Of a DNA stretch of 64,000 nt, positions 54,130 through 62,842 are shown one piece after another. The stretch covers positions 3,162,001 to 3,226,000 of the forward strand of contig NZ_AP018254.1 of the NCBI RefSeq assembly GCF_002368395.1, read 5' to 3'. Position numbers and translations under genes: made by a program. The stretch is from Calothrix sp. NIES-3974. Lineage in GTDB: Bacteria; Cyanobacteriota; Cyanobacteriia; Cyanobacteriales; Nostocaceae. The notes under the pieces were generated by a model, which saw only the letters and a program-made list of their open reading frames with translations, did no database searches and had not been told where the DNA came from. Numbering within the stretch: position 1 is the first letter of the stretch; every line of letters begins with the position of its first letter.

Positions 54130-55485
54130 ATGCTTGCTCAAATCCACATGAAAATTAAGGTTATATCACTGTTATTTTCTTCTATCATAAATTTATCAGG
54201 CAACGTTGCCATTGCCCAGTCACAGGTGCCTGCTACATCCACTCCCCAACCAAAAAACCAAGTACTGGAACAGGTTCAAAATTCTCCGCAATCTCAGCAA
54301 ATAGAGAAGCGAGTCCAGGAGGAAGCTAATCGCACTCTGATTGAACTGCTAGAACCAACTATCAATTTAATTAATTTTAATCTGGGAATTATTAATTTTT
54401 GGTTAATTGCTATCCCCTTAATTGGAGCGGGAGGATTTTTCATTTTTCGGGCTGCGATTATCAGAAAGTTAGAAAAAGATACACGAGAAAAAATTAAAGA
54501 AGAAATTGATACTATTCAAAAGGAAATCAGAGAAACAATTGAATCTCAAATTAATGCTAATAAGGCAGAAATAGATAGATTAATTCAAGAAAATAAAATG
54601 AAAATTAATGAGGCGGAAATCACAATGCATGAAATTACAGCACGGATTGAGCAATTAAAATTACAAATAGCGAAAAATATTGATGAACAGAGGGATTTTG
54701 TCGAAAAGCAAATTGAAAAACAAAAGGCATATGTGAATGATTTCACTAACGACATCAAGGTTAAAATCGCCGAGACCTTAACCGAAACCCTGAAAAAAAC
54801 CCAAGAAGCGAAAGATGAAATGGAGCGAGAAAAAGACCGAATTCTCCAAGAATTATCAAAACTAGCTCCTCCCCTGTCTTCTATCCCCGACACCCATCAA
54901 CCGGATGTTCAAAAACAAATCCAAGCATTGATAACCCAACTAGAAGACCTCAAACTCAAAAATCCCCAATTATTCTTGACAACTGATGATTATTTAAAAC
55001 AAGGAGATGCCTTCTTTTTTGAAGGAAACTATCGAGAAGCAATTCGTTCCTACGATGAAGTCATTAAAGGACAAGAAGATTCGTTTTTAGCTTGGTCTAG
55101 TCGGGGTTGGGCTTTAAGAAGGATGGGTAAATTTGAAGAGGCTTTACAATCCTATGAAAAAGCCACACAAATTGACCCGAATAATCATATTGGTTGGTAC
55201 GGTTTGGGTAACGTATTAAGGGAATTGGAACGGTTCGATGAAGCGATCGCCGTTTATCATCGGTCTCTGGAAATCAAACCAGACTTTTTCTGGTCTTGGT
55301 TTCGTCTCGGTCGGTGTTATATGTTGAAGTCAGAACTCAAAAAGGCTCTAGAATCTTTTCAAAAAGCCAAAGAACTAGATGCAGAAAGATTTCAGAAAAT
55401 TATCCACAGCAAGGAGGAATTTCATTCACTCCAAGAACAAGAATATTTTCGCATTTTGTTTGAGAACGGAACAGAAGAGAAATAG
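54130..55485 (+). CDS. Membrane-anchored coiled-coil TPR protein
   Basis: A 451-aa protein. A signal-like segment (VISLLFSSIINLSGNVAIAQ) suggests export or insertion; an in-frame ATG at 54148 directly before it may be the true start. A second helix follows at about 82-112 (LINFNLGIINFWLIAIPLIGAGGFFIF). Residues about 115-280 are a long charged coiled coil (KEEIDTIQKEIRETIESQI and similar). The C-terminal 150 aa hold four TPR units (GDAFFFEGNYREAIRSYDEV, SRGWALRRMGKFEEALQSYEKA, GLGNVLRELERFDEAIAVY, RLGRCYMLKSELKKALESF). It is likely a scaffold; no partner is adjacent. Confidence 0.8.
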   Translation: MLAQIHMKIKVISLLFSSIINLSGNVAIAQSQVPATSTPQPKNQVLEQVQNSPQSQQIEKRVQEEANRTLIELLEPTINLINFNLGIINFWLIAIPLIGAGGFFIFRAAIIRKLEKDTREKIKEEIDTIQKEIRETIESQINANKAEIDRLIQENKMKINEAEITMHEITARIEQLKLQIAKNIDEQRDFVEKQIEKQKAYVNDFTNDIKVKIAETLTETLKKTQEAKDEMEREKDRILQELSKLAPPLSSIPDTHQPDVQKQIQALITQLEDLKLKNPQLFLTTDDYLKQGDAFFFEGNYREAIRSYDEVIKGQEDSFLAWSSRGWALRRMGKFEEALQSYEKATQIDPNNHIGWYGLGNVLRELERFDEAIAVYHRSLEIKPDFFWSWFRLGRCYMLKSELKKALESFQKAKELDAERFQKIIHSKEEFHSLQEQEYFRILFENGTEEK

Positions 55486-55538
55486 AAATAAATCTACCAA
55501 AAAAATACTTTTACAATTTAAACTATCTCCGATTCTAA

Positions 55539-55603
55539 GTAGAGACGACCCGACGGGTCGTCTCTTCCCGACGGGTCGTCTCTCCCCGACGGGTCGTCTC
55601 TAC
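55539..55603. repeat. Palindrome with threefold amplified right arm
   Basis: One left arm GTAGAGACGA runs into three 18-base units CCCGACGGGTCGTCTCT(T/C/A) at 55549, 55567 and 55585, the last ending CTCTAC. It is the mirror case of 12590. A separate palindrome AGACGTAGCATGGCTACGTCT follows at 55629-55649. Confidence 0.9.
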
Positions 55604-55733
55604 TCCCAAAAAACCCTAATAAATATAAAGACGTAGCATGGCTACGTCTCTACAAATTTTTTGACAAATACTAATGTCTAAATACCAATCCCATCAACCT
55701 AGTACCGCGCGGCGTAAATACACCTACCTTTCC

Positions 55734-55883
55734 CCTCGCTCCCATGCTCCGCGTGGGAGCAGAATCTGCGAGGCTCCTGCTTCGTGAATGAAGGCAGAGC
55801 CTTCAACTCACTAAGCGACCACGCGGAGCATGGTCACTAGATAAAAAGTTAATACTCGGTTTATTTCAGCCAACCTGTACTAG
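55734..55883. repeat. Dispersed hairpin repeat, copy 3, overlapping a porin stop codon
   Basis: Similar to 37121 and 37272. It has a perfect 14-base inverted repeat, CATGCTCCGCGTGG (55743-55756) with CCACGCGGAGCATG (55819-55832). The end TTAATACTCGG...CCAACCTGTACTAG matches copy 2 and contains the TAG stop (minus strand, 55880-55882) of the porin gene. Confidence 0.85.
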
Positions 55884-57511
55884 AATCTAAAGGTTGTCCG
55901 CAAGGTACCAACATAAACAGTATCGTTGGTATTATTATGCTCAGGATTGAAGATGACCAACAATCCGGGTGTCAAGGAAATATTATTGGTGACGTTGAAT
56001 CTGTACAGGGTTTCCAAGTGGTAGGAAGTACCACCTCTGTCGCGGAGACCACCGTTACTAGCACCAGCTACTTTGGGAGGTTGACCAAAAATCACACCGA
56101 AGGTGCTACCTCTGGAACCCAGGTCTCTGATTCCCAAAGTTGCAGCCCAATAGTTGATATCCGCACTCGCATTACTAGTGGCAGAACTTGCTTCCGTTAA
56201 ACCATACCAACCTGCAAGGGTAATTTTATCCGTAATCCCAAATGCTGCTTGTACACCGTAGCTGTTTGCTTCCGTTGGCACACCACCAAAAGGCGCATTG
56301 GCATTCCGACTACCAGTAGCACCGATCAAACCCGATGATAAAACAGGATTTCCCAAGGTGTTGAGGTTAGTACCATTGTAGGAACGAGCATAGGTCAAAC
56401 CTACATTCAAGCGATCGCTTGGTTTAAAATCAATTTGACCATAAAAGGCGCTATCCCCTTCAAATACACCGTTACCGGGGTTGGGGTTGGCGTTTTCCCT
56501 GGCCATATAAGCCGCACTGGCACTAATTGTACCCTTGGGGTTGAAGGTAGCTGTCACCCCTGCACCACCCTGTGAAAAGCGGTAAATGGGACTAAAGCGT
56601 CCGTAACGGGAGATTGCACCGGTAGCACTGCTGCTAAATAAGGGGTTAAAGTTATTAATGTTTTCGTAAACCTCTGCCCCTGTTGCGTCAATTTTTACTG
56701 CGATCGCATTCCCCAGGTTGAAGCTGTAGTTTAATTTATCTAACTCAACGTTGTTATTGTCGCCGCCGTCAAAAGCAAGACGGGTCATTCCAGTACCAGT
56801 CTGCCCGGCATTGGAAACGATATTACCAGCATTTAAACGGGTTTGCAGTTTGTCCCGACCAGTAAAGCTACTTTCTAGGCTCAAACGTACCCGATTAGCA
56901 AAGGTGGTATTGCTAGTCGAATCCGGTTGGTTTTCCCCATTCACGCCGTTAGCAGCTGCAAGATTCCCCCAAGTATCGGTAACGTTGAAAATCGCCTCAC
57001 CTCTGAGTTTGGTGGTGGTGGAAAACTGATTTGCCTCCAATTCGGCTGTCCGCGCTTCTAGGGTATCCACCCGTCCACGTAAGGTTGCCAACTCAGCCGC
57101 AAACTCTTCCTGTAAACGTTGCAGGGTTGCCAAATCTTCCTTACTCACCAAATCAGCCGTTGCTGTCGCAATTAATTCATTCACCCGGTCTAAACAAGCG
57201 TTCAAACCAGCCGCAAATTCATAACGAGTTAAAGCCCGGTTCCCACGATAGGTTCCATTGGGATAACCCGCAATACAACCGTAACGCTCCACTAAGGATT
57301 GTAATGCCTGGAATGCCCAATCTGTAGGCTGTACATCCGAAAACTGGGAAACAGAGGTAACTTGCCCTAAGCTGTTTTGCTGCTGCTCCAAACTAGCAAC
57401 CGAAGTCACGTTCTGATTTACTTCCGATGCGATCGCTCCGTTACCCGCCAAAAAGCTAGCCGCCAAAATTACTGGACTAACCTTTAATACATCCCGAATT
57501 CCTTTTGTCAT
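55880..57511 (-). CDS. Iron uptake porin with SLH domain (paralogue 1)
   Basis: A 543-aa outer-membrane porin of the cyanobacterial SLH/OprB type. The signal peptide (VSPVILAASFLAGNGAIA) fits a start at MTKGIRDVLK (57511), 42 bases inside the longest frame. An SLH domain at about 50-105 (FSDVQPTDWAFQALQSLVERYGCIAGYPNGTYRG) binds the cell wall, followed by a coiled coil (LQRLQEEFAAELATLRGRVDTLEART) and a C-terminal beta-barrel ending in Phe (TLRTTFRF). Members are annotated as iron uptake porins because relatives affect iron acquisition; substrate here is unproven. It is a close paralogue of the gene at 60474. Confidence 0.9.
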   Translation of the reverse strand: MTKGIRDVLKVSPVILAASFLAGNGAIASEVNQNVTSVASLEQQQNSLGQVTSVSQFSDVQPTDWAFQALQSLVERYGCIAGYPNGTYRGNRALTRYEFAAGLNACLDRVNELIATATADLVSKEDLATLQRLQEEFAAELATLRGRVDTLEARTAELEANQFSTTTKLRGEAIFNVTDTWGNLAAANGVNGENQPDSTSNTTFANRVRLSLESSFTGRDKLQTRLNAGNIVSNAGQTGTGMTRLAFDGGDNNNVELDKLNYSFNLGNAIAVKIDATGAEVYENINNFNPLFSSSATGAISRYGRFSPIYRFSQGGAGVTATFNPKGTISASAAYMARENANPNPGNGVFEGDSAFYGQIDFKPSDRLNVGLTYARSYNGTNLNTLGNPVLSSGLIGATGSRNANAPFGGVPTEANSYGVQAAFGITDKITLAGWYGLTEASSATSNASADINYWAATLGIRDLGSRGSTFGVIFGQPPKVAGASNGGLRDRGGTSYHLETLYRFNVTNNISLTPGLLVIFNPEHNNTNDTVYVGTLRTTFRF

Positions 57512-58641
57512 GTTATTGTTCTCTCTCACACCTAACTTACCCGGTGTAATCACATAGTACGATAGTATTACTAAAGTTGGATTTTCCTAACAAGGTTTAG
57601 GTATTTACTTTGTGACACCTTATTTGTAATTCTACCAACAATTTTGCGGAGAAAGTGAATATAGAGAGTTTATGTTATTTATAACTTTTTCTTATCTCTG
57701 ATAAAGATTTTTTATATGTGGATATTGTTTTTTGGGGATGGGTTGTCAGTAGCAGACAAGACAAGGTTAGGGTTTGGAAAGAGTTTCGTCTTGTAGTAAA
57801 TTTGTATGCACGCCGATTCAATGACACCATTCGCTTCACTGGCTTACGTAAAAATACTGTAATTTTGGGTAAAAAGAGTTCAAGACTCAGGCACTAACTA
57901 TGTCATTACGTAGCTTGATCAAAGCGAAACAGTGTGTAGCGTTGCTGCTCGTAGAGAAGTAATCGCAAAAAAACCTTGGTATTGATTCTCTACAATAAGT
58001 TCCGGTTGTAATAACAAATATTGTTTGCTCAGTCATGAGAGTTATTAAAATAATGCTTAAGCGCTATTTATTGATTACCGTTATATTTATTTGTGCGCTT
58101 TTTATATACTTTTTACAGGTTTACTCCTTAAGGCGCAAGAATATGACGCAAAGTACGGATTATTAATTAGAGAAATTTTACGAGCATTTTTAATTTGTTT
58201 ACATCGCGGAGATAGTAATACATAAAATTTTCGCTGAAGACATTAAACAGATGTAATAGTTAACTATTTAGTTTGTATTTATCTCAACTATAACCGTCAA
58301 ACCTAATTATCTAAAATAATTATGGAGTCTTGTAATTTGACTCTCCCAAAAAGATAAAAATCACGTCAGATTAGTCTGTTTCTCTGTGCTTGCTAGTCGA
58401 AAATAAATTCTGCAATCAGGCTTATTATTGTTTTTAAATTTTTCATTGATAAGCCTCTAAAAAGAATATCAAAATCTCAGGTGTATCTAGTGTTTTTCCT
58501 CATATTTTCATTGGGAAATTGGGAATATTAGAGACGCAGAATGGCCACGTCTCTATGATGATTTTGGTTTCATCTTTGCTCTCTTGCAGTTACTCAAACC
58601 GGCTTAGTAATTGTAAACGATTCAACCTATCAAAATTACAT
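57512..58641. other. Long intergenic region between diverging genes
   Basis: About 1.1 kb of AT-rich DNA between the porin and the next exported protein. It contains one small possible gene (58035-58166) and a palindrome at 58529-58555 (TAGAGACGCAGAATGGCCAC, then GTCTCTA). No other supported feature; it probably includes both promoters. Confidence 0.5.
58035..58166 (+). CDS. Possible small membrane peptide
   Basis: A 43-codon frame from ATG 58035 encodes a basic start (MRVIKIMLKR), one hydrophobic helix (YLLITVIFICALFIYFLQVY) and a basic tail (SLRRKNMTQSTDY). The helix-with-basic-flanks form is plausible for a membrane peptide, but AT-rich DNA produces such frames by chance and there is no clear ribosome site. 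Confidence 0.25.
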   Translation: MRVIKIMLKRYLLITVIFICALFIYFLQVYSLRRKNMTQSTDY

Positions 58642-59496
58642 ATGAATACACAAGCTTTGCGTCTAATACTTATTAGCTCTGTTGTTCCCGCTACTTTGTT
58701 CTTGAGTGCAGCGATCGCCCAAGCAAATTCCTCTGGTGTTGTTGGTGATACCTTTGGAGAAGCGAATAAATTGCGTCAGCAACTGCTGATCGACCCCATC
58801 GTTGTACCTACTGAACGTCCTGCTGCTGTTCCTGGTTCTACAGCTGGAACTCCTACCGCATATGGTGCTAGTGCTGGTCAAGCATATGTTGGTGTTGCTG
58901 GGTATGTCCCCCTCAAACAAGGTTATGTTGACGGTTCAGTTAGTCTTGGTGCAGGTTTCGGGAACCCGGTAGACTCCGTTGGTGTGGAGCTTGGGGTGAA
59001 TCTCACCAGTATTGGGGGTCAAAATTTTGACTTTGCTGGTAGCGGTACAGTTGGTCTAGTAGTACACAAACATTTACCAAATGGTACTGCTGTCGCTGTG
59101 GGTTGGTCTGACCCAGTGAAATGGGGTGATGCAAAAGGAGCGAAAGACACTATCTATGGTGTAGTTACCAAATCATTTGACCTAAACTCGGAGAGTTCTG
59201 GAAATAAGCTACCATTGACTGTTTCTGTTGGCGTTGGTAGCGGTACATTCCGTTCCAAAGGTGCAATTAAAGCAGGAGATAATTCTCCTAACCTGTTTGT
59301 TGGTGCTGGTTTACGAGTGTCACCAGAAGCAGCCATTGTTTCCAGTTGGACTGGAAACTCTTTAAATGTTGGTGGTTCCTTTGCTCCCTTCAAAAAAACT
59401 CCTCTAGTTATTAATACCGTTGTCACAGACGTGACCAATAACCTAGGTAATGGTGCTGGTTTGTCCATCAGTGGTGGTTATAGTATCCAGTTCTAG
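58642..59496 (+). CDS. Exported beta-barrel-like protein of unknown function
   Basis: A 284-aa protein starting MNTQALRLILISSVVPATL, with a signal peptide ending near AIAQANS; the upstream in-frame codons run through a palindrome and are not used in my reading. The mature part is Gly/Val/Ser-rich with alternating hydrophobic residues (YVPLKQGYVDGSVSLGAGFG, GTVGLVVHKHL, PLTVSVGVGSGTF) and ends GYSIQF, a terminal Phe as in outer-membrane barrels. I recognise no named family. It is followed 46 bases later by another exported protein, and the pair lies between two iron-type porins. Confidence 0.7.
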   Translation: MNTQALRLILISSVVPATLFLSAAIAQANSSGVVGDTFGEANKLRQQLLIDPIVVPTERPAAVPGSTAGTPTAYGASAGQAYVGVAGYVPLKQGYVDGSVSLGAGFGNPVDSVGVELGVNLTSIGGQNFDFAGSGTVGLVVHKHLPNGTAVAVGWSDPVKWGDAKGAKDTIYGVVTKSFDLNSESSGNKLPLTVSVGVGSGTFRSKGAIKAGDNSPNLFVGAGLRVSPEAAIVSSWTGNSLNVGGSFAPFKKTPLVINTVVTDVTNNLGNGAGLSISGGYSIQF

Positions 59497-59542
59497 GTTT
59501 AGTCAATTTTGAAGATTAAATATAACTTAGGAGAAAATAGTC

Positions 59543-60205
59543 ATGAAAAAGCAAGGATTGGCTTTCAGTCTCGGTTTAGGTTTGTTTTTGTTTGCTGCGC
59601 TACCTACATCTGTGAATGCAGGTTCTTCTCCAGCTCCAGGTGCTTCCAATAACTCCTCTACTTCAACCGGAGGTACTTTCGCTCCTGTACCACCACCTAC
59701 TCCCGCTCCTGGAACCAACGTTACCGTAGGTGCAAATGGACAACTGACCGTTCCTCCAGCTGTTCAGGTGAATGTGAATCGTGTTGCTGCTGCGATTGTT
59801 AGGGCTAATCCTAGTTCTGTAGTTGTTGTCATCATCACTAGGGGTACCGGTGCAAATGCAGCAATTAACCAGGTGCGAACTGTAATTGTGAATGTAGGAG
59901 TTTCTCCTGCAAGAGTACAAGCATTAGTAAATGCTTTAACCAGTTTGTTTAGAGGTTCTAACCGAAGTGCAACAGTACCTAGTGAACTGCTAGTTGCAAG
60001 TGGAACTTTAGAAAATCTTCAGCTTGCTCAGAGTGAAACACCCGTAGTTGACGTGAATCAACTGAATGCGGCAATTAATGCTTACAATGAGATTATCAGA
60101 ACAAGTGATACAGCAACCCTGAGACGGTTAGCCCAAAACCAAGAATTTTTGGAAATTGGTCGAGTATTGAGAGAATTACGAGCTGCTCTAGTTGCTGGTA
60201 AATAG
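59543..60205 (+). CDS. Exported protein of unknown function
   Basis: A 220-aa protein with a clear signal peptide (LAFSLGLGLFLFAALPTSVNA), a Ser/Pro/Thr linker (residues about 27-65), and a compact Val/Ala-rich domain (VNVNRVAAAIVRANPSSVVV, NQVRTVIVNVGVSPARVQAL). The C-terminal part is helical (INAYNEIIRTSDTATLRRLA). A TAGGAGAA ribosome site precedes the ATG. It probably forms an operon with the preceding gene. No family was recognised. Confidence 0.7.
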   Translation: MKKQGLAFSLGLGLFLFAALPTSVNAGSSPAPGASNNSSTSTGGTFAPVPPPTPAPGTNVTVGANGQLTVPPAVQVNVNRVAAAIVRANPSSVVVVIITRGTGANAAINQVRTVIVNVGVSPARVQALVNALTSLFRGSNRSATVPSELLVASGTLENLQLAQSETPVVDVNQLNAAINAYNEIIRTSDTATLRRLAQNQEFLEIGRVLRELRAALVAGK

Positions 60206-60254
60206 ACCAGGAATCGGGTTTTTTGGGATTAGATATTTAAATATTTGTTTCCAC

Positions 60255-60340
60255 CTAGAGACGTAGCATCGCTACGTCTCTAGGTTTTTACCCATCCCTA
60301 CGTCCAGCGTCTCTTAACACGATATATCGCGTCTCTTAAA
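60255..60340. repeat. GTAGAGACG-family palindromes after the exported-protein pair
   Basis: CTAGAGACGTAGCATCGCTA with CGTCTCTAG (60255-60283) is a perfect-armed palindrome. Extra right arms follow (AGCGTCTCTT at 60307, CGATATATCGCGTCTCTT at 60320-60337). One or more may terminate transcription of the plus-strand pair. Confidence 0.8.
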
Positions 60341-60362
60341 TTTATATCTACGTCCCTCAAAC

Positions 60363-60388
60363 AAAAAAGCCCCCATAAGGGAGCTTGG
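60363..60388 (-). terminator. Rho-independent terminator of the second porin gene
   Basis: On the minus strand AAGCTCCC (60386-60379) pairs with GGGGGCTT (60374-60367) around TTAT, followed by a run of Ts (complement of 60363-60368). It lies about 85 bases after the porin stop. Confidence 0.8.
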
Positions 60389-60473
60389 GAAAATCAGCCA
60401 TCACTGACAACAATACCTAAATCGAGAAATCAGCCACCGCAAACAATGCACCTGTTTGCACAAAATCACTCAA

Positions 60474-62075
60474 TTAGAAGCTGAAGGTAGTTCTTAAAGT
60501 ACCAACGTAAACGGTGTTGTTGTTGTTGTTATGCTCAGGATTGAAGATAACCAACAAACCAGGAGTAACGGATACGTTGCTGTTGATTCTCATTCTGTAC
60601 AGAGTTTCCAAGTGGTAGGAAGTTCCATTGGCATCTTTACGGCCAGTAATGGTATTGTCAGTAACTTTGGGGGGTTGACCAAAGATGAAACCTAACATGT
60701 TACCTTTTGCACCGAAATCTCTTACTCCCAAACTAGCAGCCCAGTAGTTGATGTCTGCTGTGTTAGGACCACTTGTTTGTTCAGCTTTGGTTAAACCATA
60801 CCAACCAGCAAGAGTAGCTGTCTTTCCTAGGTCAAAGGAAGCTTGCACACCATAGTTGTTGCTAATGGTTCCAATGGTGGTGCTATTGAAAGGATTACTT
60901 GCGAAGCCACTACCAGTAGCACCTGTGAGGGATTGGAATCCGGGAACGCTGCTGTAAGCGCGAGAGTAGGTCAAACCAAGTCTAAAGCTATCGCTGGGTT
61001 TGAAGTTCAACTGACCAAACCAAACGTTATCTCCCTCAAATGCACCTTGTCCAGGAGTAGCAGTATTGGCTTCTCTGGAAATGTAAGCAACATCAGCACC
61101 AAATTTACCTTTGGGGTTGTAACGTAAGGTGACACCTGCACCACCTGCACCAGCACGATATATGGGGCTGAAACGACCGTAGCGGGAGATTGCACCGGAA
61201 GCACTGCTTTGGAATAGTGGGTTGTAGTTTTCTACGTTGTCGTTTAATTCAGCACCAGTTGCATCGATTTGAACTGTAGCATTTTTACCCAAGTTAAAGC
61301 GGTAGTTAGCTTTGTCAATGGTGACAGCATTGTCACTGGGAGAGTTGCCATCAAAACCCAAGCGGGTCATAGCTGTTCCTGTTTGGGTTTGATTGCTAGC
61401 AATATTCCCAGCATTCAACCGTAGTTGTAATCTGTCTTTTCCAGTGAAACTGCTTTCTAAAGTTAAACGCACCCGGTTACCGAAGGTTTCATTGCTATTA
61501 ACTTTGGTGTTAGTATTTCCATCAGCATTATCACCCCAAGCATTGGTGAGGTTGAAGATTGCTTCACCTCTGAGTTTAGTGGTGGTAGAGAACTGTTGAG
61601 CTTCGATTTTTTTGGTACGAGCTTCTAAAGTATCTACACGTTGACGTAAGGTCGCAAGTTCAATCGAAAAATCTTCTTGTAGACGCTGTAAAATTTCTAA
61701 ATCTTCATTGGTTGCTAATTCTGCGGTGGAGGTAGCAATCAATTCGTTAATCCGATCCAAGCAAGCATTTAAACCAGCTGCAAATTCATAGCGGGTTAAA
61801 GCGCGGCTTCCACGGTAGGTTCCATCGGGATAACCTGCAATACAACCGTAGCGTTCTACCAAGGATTGTAAGGCTTGGAATGCCCAATCGGTGGGTTGAA
61901 CATCTGAGAACTGAGAAACGGAGGTTACTTGACCAATGCTGTTAGCTTCTTGAGCAATACTAGCAACGGAGGTGACTTTGTTGGTCTCGGAAGCGAAAGC
62001 TGTATTTGCAGCCAAAAAGCTAGCTGCAACTACTACTGGACTCAGCTTGATTACGTTCCAGAATAGTTTTGTCAT
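60474..62075 (-). CDS. Iron uptake porin with SLH domain (paralogue 2)
   Basis: A 533-aa outer-membrane porin, close in sequence to the porin at 55880. The start is at MTKLFWNVIKLSPVVVAASF, with a signal peptide ending near ANTAFASE. The SLH domain (about 45-100) repeats FSDVQPTDWAFQALQSLVER and RYGCIAGYPDGTYRG, then a coiled coil and a beta-barrel ending TLRTTFSF. Barrel loops differ between the two copies while SLH, coiled coil and C-terminus are almost the same, which suggests duplication followed by loop change. It has its own terminator and is separated from the upstream regulator gene by another. Confidence 0.9.
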   Translation of the reverse strand: MTKLFWNVIKLSPVVVAASFLAANTAFASETNKVTSVASIAQEANSIGQVTSVSQFSDVQPTDWAFQALQSLVERYGCIAGYPDGTYRGSRALTRYEFAAGLNACLDRINELIATSTAELATNEDLEILQRLQEDFSIELATLRQRVDTLEARTKKIEAQQFSTTTKLRGEAIFNLTNAWGDNADGNTNTKVNSNETFGNRVRLTLESSFTGKDRLQLRLNAGNIASNQTQTGTAMTRLGFDGNSPSDNAVTIDKANYRFNLGKNATVQIDATGAELNDNVENYNPLFQSSASGAISRYGRFSPIYRAGAGGAGVTLRYNPKGKFGADVAYISREANTATPGQGAFEGDNVWFGQLNFKPSDSFRLGLTYSRAYSSVPGFQSLTGATGSGFASNPFNSTTIGTISNNYGVQASFDLGKTATLAGWYGLTKAEQTSGPNTADINYWAASLGVRDFGAKGNMLGFIFGQPPKVTDNTITGRKDANGTSYHLETLYRMRINSNVSVTPGLLVIFNPEHNNNNNTVYVGTLRTTFSF

Positions 62076-62116
62076 GGTTGTTCTCACTCACACCTATTTG
62101 AGTATTACCACCGAGT

Positions 62117-62147
62117 AAAAAACCCTGGATATTTTCCTATCTCAGGG
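62117..62147 (-). terminator. Rho-independent terminator between the Crp-family gene and the porin
   Basis: On the minus strand CCCTG-A-GATA (62147-62138) pairs with TATC-CAGGG (62131-62123) around GGAAAA, followed by six Ts (complement of 62117-62122). It lies 80 bases after the Crp-family stop and 42 bases before the porin start, so it could end the first gene or act as an attenuator in the porin leader. Confidence 0.75.
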
Positions 62148-62227
62148 TAAATACTGATGATTTACAGTGCTAATTCTAGCAATACTAGGGGTGGTGAAAA
62201 CAAGTAAAGCAATACACTTTTTGGCTC

Positions 62228-62842
62228 TTACTTACGGACATTATTTTCCGGTGAACGTAAGATTATCCGGCGTTTATGGCGCACCATAATTTGTTCTTCT
62301 TCAAATTGTTGCAGAAGTCTAGTTACGGTTACGCGTGTAGTATTTAGGACTTCAGCCATTTCCTGATGGGTGACATTCAAGTCGATTAGCTTGCCTTGTT
62401 CAACGTCACGACCAAATTTTTCACTTAACCAGACCAAAAATTGCCACAATCTTAGGGAGATGGGTTTGCGGTGAACAATGCTCAAGAGTTCTTCTGCTTG
62501 CTGAATGTGAGAGAGTAAAGCGTTGACATCTTGATGCCAAAGGTGAGGAGGAAGCACACTTACTTCAACACTAGTGAGACATTCAATTTGATAGGGTTTA
62601 ACACGGGAGAGGGGATAACCAATCAAATCACCTGGTCCCCAATATCCCAAGGTGATGAAGGTTCCATCTTCACTCCAGGTGAGGGTGCGAACAGCACCAC
62701 GTTCAATCCGCCACAAAACATCATTCCGTTGGGGAATAATTTCCCGACGGGTGAATAATCTCTGGGGTAAGGAACCTGGTGTGACGTTAGCATTTTGTCC
62801 GCTAATGGCCGGGTTGGTATTGCGATTGCTGGAGTACATCAT
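62228..62842 (-). CDS. Crp/Fnr family transcriptional regulator
   Basis: A 204-aa DNA-binding protein. The N-terminal part is a short cyclic-nucleotide-binding-like fold (RGAVRTLTWSEDGTFITLGYWGPGDLIGYPLS) without the arginine-serine pocket typical of cAMP binding. A dimer helix follows, then a Crp-type winged helix: LNVTHQEMAEVLNTTRVTVTRLLQQFEEEQ. I saw no cysteines arranged for an FeS cluster. It lies directly upstream of the second porin gene on the same strand, with a terminator between. Control of the porin is a guess from position. A second ATG, one codon in, is an equal start candidate. Confidence 0.85.
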   Translation of the reverse strand: MMYSSNRNTNPAISGQNANVTPGSLPQRLFTRREIIPQRNDVLWRIERGAVRTLTWSEDGTFITLGYWGPGDLIGYPLSRVKPYQIECLTSVEVSVLPPHLWHQDVNALLSHIQQAEELLSIVHRKPISLRLWQFLVWLSEKFGRDVEQGKLIDLNVTHQEMAEVLNTTRVTVTRLLQQFEEEQIMVRHKRRIILRSPENNVRK

